From Caldifarciminota bacterium (GTDB lineage Bacteria; Hydrothermota; Tepidihabitantia; Tepidihabitantales; Tepidihabitantaceae), in NCBI GenBank assembly GCA_016935295.1, contig JAFGRF010000263.1, positions 1 to 5,737 on the forward strand: 5,737 nt of DNA. Reading direction: 5' to 3'. The notes beneath the pieces are model-generated. The model searched no databases. It was not told the DNA's origin and was given only the letters and a program-made list of their open reading frames with translations. Position numbers and translations under genes: made by a program. Shown here piece after piece: positions 1-5,570 of the stretch; positions within the stretch are counted from its first letter, which is position 1; every line of letters begins with the position of its first letter.

Positions 1-1413
1 CTATTCCGGGTCTGGCAGCACCTTCCCCGGGTTCAGTAGACCCTCCGGGTCGAGCGCGTGTTTCAATCCTCGCATCACCGCGAGCTCAGCCGGGCCGAGC
101 GCTCTTTTCATTAGATGGCGCTTGGCCGAACCAATCCCGTGCTCGGCCGTGATCTGACCGCCCCGCGCGAGCACGAAGTCCACTAGTTCGTCCACCACCG
201 CTGTCCTCACCCGCTGCCAGTCGCCTTCATCCGGTATAGTCCGGCAGATGTCGACGTGGATATTTCCGTCTCCGATGTGGCCGAAGGGGACGATCGGGAT
301 TCCATGCTTCTGCTGCAGCCCGGCGACCAGCTCAACGGTTGCCGGCAGCTCGGACAGCGGTACGACCACATCCTCGGCCGTTACCTGCGGATAGACCTGC
401 TTCAGCGTCTTGGCCAGCGAGCGGCGGGCGGTCCAGAGCCGCTCCTGGTCGATGGCGTTGTCGGCCACCAACGGCTCACGCGCCCCGAGCGCCATTGCCG
501 TCTCGCCGAGCAGCACGCACTCTTCCAGAACGTGCTGGCGGTCGTTGCCTTCGAGTTCGATCAGCACCTGGACTGCGGCGTCGGCAAAAGGCAGGCAGTT
601 GCCGAGTACCTGGTTGCAGGCGGCAATCCCGCCGCGCTCAATGAACTCCACCACTGCCGGCAGCAGCCGGCTGTCGCGGATTACTCGCAGGCAGAGCTCA
701 ACGCCCTGCTGGAGTCGGTCGAACGGCACCAGCACGTCAACCTGATAGCGGGGCCGGGGCACGAGCTTGAACGTGATCTCGGTGATGATACCGAGCGTCC
801 CTTCCGAGCCGACCAGCAGCTTGTTCAGGTCATAGCCGGTCACGTTCTTGTGGAGCCTGCCGCCGTACCGGATGATGGAGCCGTCAGCAAGGACGGCTTC
901 GATCCCGCGTACGAAGTCGCCGGTGACGCCGTACTTGTAGGCGCGGGCGCCGCCGGCATTGGTGGCTACGTTGCCGCCAATGGAGCAGTCGTCGAGCGAT
1001 GCCGGGTCAACCGGATAGTAGAGGCCGTGTTCGGCGCACGTCTGCTGGAGCCTGGCGGTGCGAACCCCGGGCTGAGTGGAAACGACGAGGTTGCCGGAGT
1101 CAACCTCGAACATGCGATCCATCAACTCGGTTGAGACCAGGATGCCGCCCTGCGTCGGTATCGCTCCGCCCGCCAGTCCGGTGCCGAGTCCGCGCGGTGT
1201 CAGCGGTACGCGCTCGGACCGGGCAAGGGAGACGACTGCTGCTGTTTCCTCGGCGGACAGCACCTTGACCAGCGCCTCGGGGATGCGGGCCGGCTCGGTG
1301 CTTTCGTCGTGGCCGTAGTCCGTCAGCAGCGAAGGGTCGGTGATGACACGCTCCGGCGAGCACAGTTCTGCCAGCCGCCCGGCGGCTGACCTGGAAAGGG
1401 ACCGGTAGATCAC
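1..1413 (-). CDS. glcD: FAD-linked oxidase, GlcD / D-lactate dehydrogenase type
   Basis: Complete 470-residue flavoprotein of the vanillyl-alcohol-oxidase superfamily, expected to oxidise a 2-hydroxy acid (glycolate, D-lactate or similar) to the 2-oxo acid. Visible motifs: FAD-binding PRGLGTGLAGGAIP (73-86), DPASLDDCSIGGNVATNAGG (136-155), NVTGYDL (190-196) and GSEGTLGII (202-210). The C-terminal catalytic half has GHIGDGNIHVDI (378-389), AEHGIG (423-428) and LDPEGLLNPGK (454-464). The two His-containing motifs are the usual active-site/metal positions. Length is typical for GlcD, and no fused Fe-S domain is present. The start is GTG at 1413; AAGGA lies 11 nt upstream, which is rather far. 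The stop is TAG at 3-1. No partner subunit (GlcE, GlcF or an LldE-type protein) is visible in the window, so the substrate is unresolved. It is separated from trxA by a terminator-like palindrome and probably has its own promoter. Confidence 0.93.
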   Translation of the reverse strand: MIYRSLSRSAAGRLAELCSPERVITDPSLLTDYGHDESTEPARIPEALVKVLSAEETAAVVSLARSERVPLTPRGLGTGLAGGAIPTQGGILVSTELMDRMFEVDSGNLVVSTQPGVRTARLQQTCAEHGLYYPVDPASLDDCSIGGNVATNAGGARAYKYGVTGDFVRGIEAVLADGSIIRYGGRLHKNVTGYDLNKLLVGSEGTLGIITEITFKLVPRPRYQVDVLVPFDRLQQGVELCLRVIRDSRLLPAVVEFIERGGIAACNQVLGNCLPFADAAVQVLIELEGNDRQHVLEECVLLGETAMALGAREPLVADNAIDQERLWTARRSLAKTLKQVYPQVTAEDVVVPLSELPATVELVAGLQQKHGIPIVPFGHIGDGNIHVDICRTIPDEGDWQRVRTAVVDELVDFVLARGGQITAEHGIGSAKRHLMKRALGPAELAVMRGLKHALDPEGLLNPGKVLPDPE

Positions 1414-1418
1414 CGGTT

Positions 1419-1446
1419 AGCCTATCCTTGCCAGGGTTTCAGTCAA
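1419..1446 (-). promoter_or_regulatory. Weak candidate promoter for the FAD oxidase gene
   Basis: On the minus strand TTGACT (1446-1441) and TAGGCT (1424-1419) are separated by 16 bp, the same spacing as the two stronger promoters in this window. The -10 match is poor (3 of 6 bases). It ends only 5 nt before the GTG start, so if used it would give an almost leaderless transcript. Confidence 0.3.
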
Positions 1447-1506
1447 ATCGGGCCACCGGTGTCATATGTCCAGTTTTCCTGTACGTTTCATTCTCGCCCA
1501 GAAGGA

Positions 1507-1528
1507 GAACCCGGCCTAGGCCGGGTTC
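1507..1528 (-). terminator. Probable intrinsic terminator after trxA
   Basis: A perfect 22-nt palindrome begins 21 nt past the trxA stop. It folds as a GC-rich stem GAACCCGGC / GCCGGGTTC closing a CTAG loop. On the minus strand it is followed by TCCTTCT, a pyrimidine run rather than a clean U tract, so efficiency is uncertain. Its position between trxA and the FAD oxidase gene supports a transcription-unit boundary. Confidence 0.6.
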
Positions 1529-1549
1529 ACAAACAGACGTTCGATCCTG

Positions 1550-1876
1550 TTAGTTCAGGTGTTTGTCGATCTTGGCCGCGAGGATGTTCTCCGCTGCGTA
1601 ACCCACGTGCCGATCGACCTCCTGCCCGCCCTTGAAGATGATGAGGGTCGGGATGCCGTGGATGTCGTACTTGCCCGGCGTCGAGGGACTCTCGTCGGTG
1701 TTCAGTTTGCATACCGTCAGCTTACCCGCGTACTTGTCGGCCAGTCCTTCCACAATCGGGCCCAGCATCTTGCAGGGGCCGCACCACGGGGCCCAGAAGT
1801 CGACCAGCACGGGCTGCGGCGACTTCAGTACCTCGGAATCGAATGTATGGTCGTTGACATGCTTCACATCAGCCAT
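1550..1876 (-). CDS. trxA: Thioredoxin
   Basis: A 108-residue cytoplasmic thioredoxin, which reduces protein disulfides and is itself recharged by thioredoxin reductase. Residues match the E. coli Trx1 numbering: D26 and W28 in VLVDFWAPWCGPC, active site W31-C32-G33-P34-C35, P40, and the cis-proline loop G74-I75-P76-T77. Length is standard and no domain is missing. The reading frame stays open upstream, but ATG at 1876 is clearly the start because AGGAGGAG (1892-1885) lies 8 nt before it. That Shine-Dalgarno overlaps the last codons and lies next to the stop of the upstream ArsR gene (5-nt gap), so the two are co-transcribed and probably translationally coupled. It is the last gene of the four-gene operon. 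Confidence 0.96.
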   Translation of the reverse strand: MADVKHVNDHTFDSEVLKSPQPVLVDFWAPWCGPCKMLGPIVEGLADKYAGKLTVCKLNTDESPSTPGKYDIHGIPTLIIFKGGQEVDRHVGYAAENILAAKIDKHLN

Positions 1877-1881
1877 CTCTT

Positions 1882-2223
1882 TCACTCCTCCTGCTGTACA
1901 CCGGCGACGAGGCGTACGAGCCTGCGGAGCCAGGGCCTGGTCACCCGGTAACAAACCTGATTGCCTTTCCTCTCGTTGGTAACCACACCGGCTGCCCTGA
2001 GCACAGCCAGTTGCTGCGAGACCGTAGCCTGGGCCACGCCAAGACACTCAGTCATGTGTTTGACGTTACATTCCCGATTCAGCAGTCCGGATACCAGCTG
2101 CAGACGCATGGGATGCCCCAATGCCTTGAACGTCAGAGCCATCCGCCCGGCCTGCGCCCGATCCATGCAGCTTTGCATATATTCTTTTGACGCCGGGCGG
2201 CGTCTGCGCGATTCCCGCCGCAT
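1882..2223 (-). CDS. ArsR-family transcriptional regulator
   Basis: A 113-residue winged-helix repressor of the ArsR/SmtB family. FKALGHPMRLQLVSGLL (32-48) is the family's N-terminal helix signature. CNVKHMTECLGVAQATVSQQLAVLRAAGVV (52-81) covers the helix-turn-helix, and ERKGNQVCYRV (84-94) is the wing. Cysteines are at 19, 52, 60 and 91. The classic ELCVCDL arsenic site is not intact, since only one Cys falls in that segment, so metal or redox-thiol sensing are both possible. The ATG at 2223 lies 2 nt after the stop of the DUF4097-like gene and lacks a clear Shine-Dalgarno, so reinitiation is likely. Internal ATGs at 2178 (Met16) and 2166 (Met20) are alternative starts that would remove an Arg-rich leader not typical of the fold. 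It is followed by trxA with a 5-nt gap. Confidence 0.9.
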   Translation of the reverse strand: MRRESRRRRPASKEYMQSCMDRAQAGRMALTFKALGHPMRLQLVSGLLNRECNVKHMTECLGVAQATVSQQLAVLRAAGVVTNERKGNQVCYRVTRPWLRRLVRLVAGVQQEE

Positions 2224-2225
2224 CC

Positions 2226-3035
2226 CTAAGACCGCCGCCGGATCACGATGTCGCCATTGGTGGTAGTCACGTTGATGGTCGACGCGCCGGAACCGATGCG
2301 GGCGCGCAGGTGGTGTTCCTCCTGGACATCGTAGACGACCGTGAAGTCATAGATCGTCAGGATCCCGTTGGTGTTGGTGGCCTCAAGCACGGCCGATACG
2401 TCCTCGGGCAGGAGCAGCGTCACCTTGCCGTTCGTAGTCGCCAACCCGACGTCCTCGGTGGGGCTCAGCGCGGCGAGGTCGCAGTCCACGGCGCTGTTGG
2501 TGGTCGCTCCGTAGAACGCCCCGCTGTGTACCTTCACGTCCAGCTTGCCATTGGTCGTTGACACGCTCGCCGTTCCTGCAGTGCCCGTCAACTCGACCTT
2601 GCCGTTGGTCGTGGTGGCGCTGATGCCGCCTACCATGTTCTGCACGGTGACGTCGCCGTTGGTCGTAGCAAGGAAGAGGCCGATGCTCTCCGGAGCGGTG
2701 ATGGTGAAGTTCGCGCCGTACGGCCGGCTGCCGTCGGGCATGGACTCCTTCACTACTAGCCGGGTGCCGATGACCGTATCGCTGTACGCCAGGTTCCTGA
2801 GGGCCAGTTCGGCGTCCGCTTTGTCTCTTCCGTAGGCGTACTTCTGCACTTCGACGGTGATGACCGAGTCGAGCGTCGCGGTCACGCTGATGTCGCCGTT
2901 CCTGGTCTCGGCGCCGAGTTCGCGGATACCTCTGGCCGCGTAGGTGTGCGTCTCAGAGTCGTCCAGCCGGTAGGTGTACAGGCAGGCAGCGGCCAGCAGG
3001 GAGAGGCAGAGGAGTCGATGCAGTTGGCTTTTCAC
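2226..3035 (-). CDS. DUF4097-like putative lipoprotein with TTNG repeats
   Basis: A 269-residue exported protein. The N-terminus has basic residues, a hydrophobic segment and LLAAAC, a lipobox with Cys18 as the likely lipidated residue. The rest is beta-rich with repeated turn motifs: TRNGDISV (44-51), ATTNGDVTV (123-131), TTTNGKVEL (141-149), STTNGKLDV (159-167), ATTNSAVDC (177-185), ATTNGKVTL (199-207), ATNTNGILTI (219-228) and TTTNGDIVI (257-265). This pattern is characteristic of DUF4097/DUF4098-type putative adhesins, which form a beta-solenoid; their biochemical role is not established. The start is GTG at 3035, chosen because AAGGAGGT (3047-3040) precedes it and overlaps the TAA of the upstream gene. 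It lies in an operon with the barrel-like gene upstream (10-nt gap) and the ArsR gene downstream (2-nt gap). Confidence 0.85.
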   Translation of the reverse strand: MKSQLHRLLCLSLLAAACLYTYRLDDSETHTYAARGIRELGAETRNGDISVTATLDSVITVEVQKYAYGRDKADAELALRNLAYSDTVIGTRLVVKESMPDGSRPYGANFTITAPESIGLFLATTNGDVTVQNMVGGISATTTNGKVELTGTAGTASVSTTNGKLDVKVHSGAFYGATTNSAVDCDLAALSPTEDVGLATTNGKVTLLLPEDVSAVLEATNTNGILTIYDFTVVYDVQEEHHLRARIGSGASTINVTTTNGDIVIRRRS

Positions 3036-3045
3036 CGGGACCTCC

Positions 3046-3750
3046 TTAGTCCAATTCGGTCGTTGTCTGCGCCTGCGGCATCAGCAGCAGGCCGACGGAA
3101 AAGAACCAGCCGCCCAGGCAGTCGTTGGGCGCGCCGCTGATGAGGGCGCCATTGGCGATGCGCCAGGCCGGCCGGAACGGTGAATAGAGGTAGCCACCGC
3201 GCAGGGTGACGCCGATTCTGCCGGAACTGCTGTTTGCGGCGAATCCCAGTTCCAGCGCCGCCATGCCGGCGAGTTTCGTGCCGGAGGCAAACGACAGGTT
3301 GCCCTGGATGTTGCTGAACAGCGTGTCAATATTGATTGTGTCACCGAGGTTCTTGCGCAGGCTGAACGACTGGCTGAGGCCGCCGACCCCGAGCGTCGGG
3401 ACAATCGTCAGGAAGCTGAAGGGCGCCAGCCGCAATCCCGCCTCGCCGAAGATGCCGGTCGCATCGGTGCGGAGCCGGTAAGAGCCGTTGTCGACGTCGT
3501 CCCAAGTCTTGAAGAAGAGCGGGCCGACGAGAAGGGAGGAACCGGTGAGCGTCCGCAGCTCAATGCCCCAGCCGAAGTGACGGCTGCGCGCCTGGGGCAT
3601 GCCGTATTCCGGTTTGGCGAAGACGGCGTTGAAGCCGTTCACGGGCGGCTGGTAGGCAGCGGCAAACGGTATAAGCCACGCCTCGGGTGAATCCTGGGCC
3701 AGCGCCGGTAGCGTCACGGCCAGCAAGAGGACTATAATGGTTATTCGCAT
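3046..3750 (-). CDS. Exported, probable outer-membrane beta-barrel protein of unknown function
   Basis: A 234-residue protein that I do not recognise as a named family. The signal peptide is clear: MR, a hydrophobic core (residues 3-14), then PALA|QD with predicted cleavage after Ala18. The mature part alternates hydrophobic and polar stretches with many Gly and aromatic residues (FGWGIELRTL, GIFGEAGLRLAPF, PTLGVGGLSQSFSL, GMAALELGFA, GVTLRGGYLYSPF, GWFFSVGLLLMP), as in small outer-membrane barrels. A weak point is that it does not end in a terminal aromatic residue. The start is ATG at 3750, with AAGAG (3763-3759) 8 nt upstream; a TTG two codons earlier is possible but badly spaced from that site. 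It is the first gene of the operon that continues to trxA. Confidence 0.75.
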   Translation of the reverse strand: MRITIIVLLLAVTLPALAQDSPEAWLIPFAAAYQPPVNGFNAVFAKPEYGMPQARSRHFGWGIELRTLTGSSLLVGPLFFKTWDDVDNGSYRLRTDATGIFGEAGLRLAPFSFLTIVPTLGVGGLSQSFSLRKNLGDTINIDTLFSNIQGNLSFASGTKLAGMAALELGFAANSSSGRIGVTLRGGYLYSPFRPAWRIANGALISGAPNDCLGGWFFSVGLLLMPQAQTTTELD

Positions 3751-3755
3751 ATTCA

Positions 3756-3776
3756 ATACTCTTAAGAAGCTAGTAT
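3756..3776. promoter_or_regulatory. Candidate operator: inverted repeat over -10 and start site
   Basis: ATACT (3756-3760) and AGTAT (3772-3776) form an inverted repeat with an 11-nt spacer. It overlaps the -10 hexamer and the predicted transcription start of the four-gene operon. An 8-bp palindrome TCTTAAGA (3760-3767) lies inside. The segment is AT-rich within GC-rich surroundings, as expected for an ArsR-type operator, but the arms are short. Confidence 0.35.
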
Positions 3777-3799
3777 AGAGCTGACGACGGGAGTGTCAA
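3772..3799 (-). promoter_or_regulatory. Sigma70-like promoter of the barrel-DUF4097-arsR-trxA operon
   Basis: On the minus strand a perfect -35 TTGACA (3799-3794) is followed after 16 bp by TATACT (3777-3772), five of six consensus bases. The predicted start near 3765 gives a leader of about 15 nt that includes the AAGAG ribosome-binding site. It is the strongest promoter visible in the window. Confidence 0.75.
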
Positions 3800-3835
3800 A
3801 TCGCGGGCATAAGGGGGCAGTAGCGTGAAGATGAA

Positions 3836-3862
3836 GCCGCCCGCGGCTGGACCGCAGGCGGC
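3836..3862 (-). terminator. Probable terminator of the secreted-protein gene
   Basis: GCCGCC and GGCGGC arms plus inner GCGG/CCGC form an 11-position stem with one mismatch and a 5-nt loop, 21 nt past the stop at 3884. On the minus strand it is followed by TTCATCTTCAC, which is T-rich but not a clean T tract. It sits between two independently promoted genes. Confidence 0.5.
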
Positions 3863-3883
3863 CTCAAAATCCGGCGGAAAGGG

Positions 3884-4561
3884 CTAGCGCTCTACGATGA
3901 CTTTCCGGACCGCAACTACGCCCGAGGCGGCATAGCGGCAGAAGTAGATACCCTCGGGTACGAGGTGTCCCAGCCCGTCCTCGCGATTCCACGTTGCCGT
4001 TGCCAGCCCGGTCCCTCCGACCGTGCAGCTCAGGGCGCGTACCACGTTGCCGACGGCATCGTGTATTTCGACGACCGGTCTGCCAGGTCCTGCGGGTTGT
4101 ACCCTGATCGACATCTGTCCCGTTACGACGCTGGGGCTGACGCTCAGGCGCTGCCGGGGTTCAGCCGCCGACGGGGGTTCCTCGACGTTCGCCATGCCGC
4201 TGTAGAACAACGCCTTGGGCCTGGTGATGCCACCGTATTCGAAGTCGTAGAACGTGTTCTCTACCGGGGCACGGAACATGGTCACGTTCGGCAGCGAATT
4301 GATCGTCGATAGTAGTTCGACCGAATCGGGCCATTGCTCGATGTCCGGGAACTGGAAGGTGTCGTAGCTGGCTCCGGTCGCAATCCAACCCGTGGTAGGG
4401 ATGGTTTCTGCGCTCGTGGATATGAACACGTGCGCTGTTTGCACCTCGACGGTGCGGGTATTCGGGTCAACGACTCCGTAGAAGGCAATCGCGGCGTTGC
4501 CCACGCTGAAGGCAACACACAACAGCGCGACGGCGACCACTGCGGTACAACACTTCTTCAT
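3884..4561 (-). CDS. Secreted protein with FlgD-like/T9SS-type C-terminal domain
   Basis: A 225-residue exported protein. Residues 1-23 form a signal peptide (MKKCC, hydrophobic core, cleavage near GNA). Residues 24-125 are a short unrecognised region containing FYGVVDPNTRTVEVQ and FYDFEYGGI. A linker EEPPSAAEPRQR (127-138) leads to a C-terminal Ig-like domain (139-225). Its pattern VEIHDAVGNVVRAL, then W191-N-R-E-D-G, VPEGIYFCRY and RKVIVER at the end, is that of FlgD-like and T9SS type A sorting domains in FCB-related bacteria. The start is ATG at 4561 because AGGAG is 8 nt upstream; a longer open frame beginning at 4594 has no such site. The small N-terminal cargo is unusual because such domains more often follow large repeat or enzyme regions. 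No function can be assigned. Confidence 0.8.
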   Translation of the reverse strand: MKKCCTAVVAVALLCVAFSVGNAAIAFYGVVDPNTRTVEVQTAHVFISTSAETIPTTGWIATGASYDTFQFPDIEQWPDSVELLSTINSLPNVTMFRAPVENTFYDFEYGGITRPKALFYSGMANVEEPPSAAEPRQRLSVSPSVVTGQMSIRVQPAGPGRPVVEIHDAVGNVVRALSCTVGGTGLATATWNREDGLGHLVPEGIYFCRYAASGVVAVRKVIVER

Positions 4562-4594
4562 GCTGCTTACTCCTGTTTTACGTTTTGCCGACAT

Positions 4595-4610
4595 CGGGTC
4601 AACGACCCCG
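4595..4610. promoter_or_regulatory. Small inverted repeat in the leader of the secreted-protein gene
   Basis: GGGTC (4596-4600) and GACCC (4604-4608) flank a 3-nt loop, between the predicted transcription start (about 4612) and the Shine-Dalgarno. It could be an operator or a 5' stabilising hairpin. It is short and could be chance in GC-rich DNA. Confidence 0.25.
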
Positions 4611-4618
4611 GATGAGAG

Positions 4619-4646
4619 AGGATACCCTTTCGGCTTTTCTTGTCAA
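4619..4646 (-). promoter_or_regulatory. Sigma70-like promoter of the secreted-protein gene
   Basis: Minus-strand TTGACA (4646-4641), a 16-bp spacer, then TATCCT (4624-4619). The -35 is perfect and the -10 matches four of six. The predicted start near 4612 leaves a leader of about 50 nt ending in AGGAG before the ATG at 4561. The spacing is identical to that of the operon promoter at 3772-3799. Confidence 0.65.
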
Positions 4647-5099
4647 GTGAAATTGGCGCGCAGTTGAGTGGAGCGGGGTCGAGACTGCCCTCAGGCCGGT
4701 CGCGCGGCGTTGCCGTTGCCGGTGAGTCCGCGATACTGCTCCTTGCTGCCGTGAACGAGAATCTGTTGACCGATTGCTTCTCCGCCGCGATGGGCCCTCG
4801 TGCCGCGACCTTGCCGTTCCCTTTGGCTGCGCCAGAGGCTTTGGAGTCCGGTGTTTCCGACGTCCCGGTTCGGCTTCGATGTCCAATCTGGACTGTGGCG
4901 CAGAAGTCCCTCCTCATGGTGACACACGGCCAGCCGAAGGCAGCCGTATTCTGCCGCTACTGCATAATGCTGCGGCTACGCACAGGATGCCAGTAGTGCT
5001 GTTGAGAGGGATGGGTATGCAACATGCTGTAGTGATGGGAGTTGCCGGACACCACTACCGGAGGTCAGTCTGGCATGCCATGTGCACTAGAGCTACAGG
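4647..5099. other. Stretch without a supportable gene
   Basis: Several open frames cross this stretch on both strands, but none has a convincing ribosome-binding site, domain or conserved motif. The translations are rich in Ser, Arg, Pro and Gly, as expected for chance frames in GC-rich DNA. An inverted pair GTAGTG (5031-5036 region) and CACTAC (5052-5057 region) is the only local structure I noticed. It may be a degenerate gene or a dispersed intergenic repeat, which this window alone cannot show. Confidence 0.4.
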
Positions 5100-5357
5100 A
5101 TGCGCAGGGGCGGTGGTAAGTTGAGACGTCCTCCCGGCAAGAAGGCGCAGCGAGTTCGCGGGCGCAGCGCAACGGAGGATGTGGAGGTGATTCGGGAAGG
5201 TGATCTCGGCAATGGTCCGGCAGAGACGTGGAGTCTACTCAAACACTCGCCCGGCCAGGAGCCGAAGACTGTGGGGTTGGAGGAGCTGTATCGCCTGCGG
5301 CGTGAGGCGGGAAACGCCGACAGCCTGGCTGAGGAGCTGTTCCTTGTGGAACTCTGA
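5100..5357 (+). CDS. Hypothetical small protein (weak support)
   Basis: An open frame of 85 residues that I do not recognise. The N-terminal 22 residues are very basic (MRRGGGKLRRPPGKKAQRVR). The remainder is acidic and helix-prone, with a coherent end GLEELYRLRREAGNADSLAEELFLVEL. By my count about 70 percent of third positions in codons 30-85 are G or C, compatible with real coding. ATG at 5100 follows an in-frame TAG directly and has only AGAG 7 nt upstream. GTG at 5187 has GGAGG 8 nt upstream and would give a 56-residue acidic protein, arguably the better start. There is no signal peptide or membrane segment. It is the only plausible plus-strand gene ahead of the terminator at 5541, though about 180 nt lie between. 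Confidence 0.35.
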   Translation: MRRGGGKLRRPPGKKAQRVRGRSATEDVEVIREGDLGNGPAETWSLLKHSPGQEPKTVGLEELYRLRREAGNADSLAEELFLVEL

Positions 5358-5506
5358 AGCTATGTCAGTCGGCCGCGGCGGGTAACTAGGCCGGTCATAT
5401 GGCCGGCTGGCTCCGGGGGCGGTGGGTCGCTGCTGCGCGGTTCACGCTCGGCCATGGAAGACCCGGACCTTTTCTCTGGTGGGTTCGCGGTCTATGCGTC
5501 CGTGTC
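5358..5506. other. Intergenic stretch with a small hairpin
   Basis: No gene is supportable here. An open frame from ATG 5399 runs through the terminator palindrome and into the intron, so it is not credible. GCCGG and CCGGC around CATATG (5390-5407) form a 5-bp hairpin shortly after the small ORF, without a T tract. One CGGACC copy (5464-5469) belongs to the alternating array described at 5507-5538. Confidence 0.4.
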
Positions 5507-5538
5507 GGTCCGCGCTTGGACGGACCTGAATGGTCCGT
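5507..5538 (+). repeat. Alternating GGTCCG / CGGACC segments, mutually exclusive hairpins
   Basis: GGTCCG (5507-5512), CGGACC (5521-5526) and GGTCCG (5532-5537) lie in a row, with another CGGACC at 5464-5469. The middle copy can pair with either neighbour: an upstream 6-bp stem with an 8-nt loop, or a downstream 7-bp stem (A5520-T5538 included) with loop TGAAT. The downstream stem ends 2 nt before the terminator palindrome. This resembles an attenuator-like switch or a repeat-derived structure; no function is shown. Confidence 0.5.
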
Positions 5539-5540
5539 AA

Positions 5541-5570
5541 GAGACGCCCCGTACGGGGCGTCTCGCTTTC
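5541..5570 (+). terminator. Intrinsic terminator, 5' exon of the group II intron
   Basis: A perfect 24-nt palindrome (5541-5564) folds as a 10-bp stem GAGACGCCCC / GGGGCGTCTC closing a GTAC loop. It is followed by GCTTTC, a weak U tract that is cut off at the intron boundary. The orientation agrees with termination of a plus-strand transcript. Bases 5565-5570 are where the intron's IBS1 pairing site would lie. The normal terminator tail may resume after the intron, outside the window. Confidence 0.75.

Noticed and set aside
256..1134. Long plus-strand open frame of 292 codons opposite the FAD oxidase gene
   Set aside because: It is antisense to a full-length protein with intact family motifs, its translation has no recognisable domain, and GC-rich genes commonly produce such shadows.
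1877..2047. N-terminal extension of thioredoxin to 165 residues
   Set aside because: The extension overlaps the ArsR gene in another frame, while ATG at 1876 has a strong Shine-Dalgarno and gives the exact family length.
4567..4917. Minus-strand open frame of 116 codons upstream of the secreted-protein gene
   Set aside because: It runs through the proposed promoter and leader of that gene, has no convincing start signal, and its Ser/Arg/Ala-rich translation resembles a chance frame.
4640..5124. Two overlapping plus-strand open frames (4640-4996 and 4774-5124)
   Set aside because: They have no ribosome-binding sites, low-complexity composition and no motifs; they overlap each other in different frames, and the first begins within the minus-strand promoter.
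5541..5564. Perfect palindrome as a transposon inverted repeat or recombinase site
   Set aside because: Stem length, loop, the trailing T-containing tail and the adjacent group IIC intron fit an intrinsic terminator better; no transposase or target duplication is visible.
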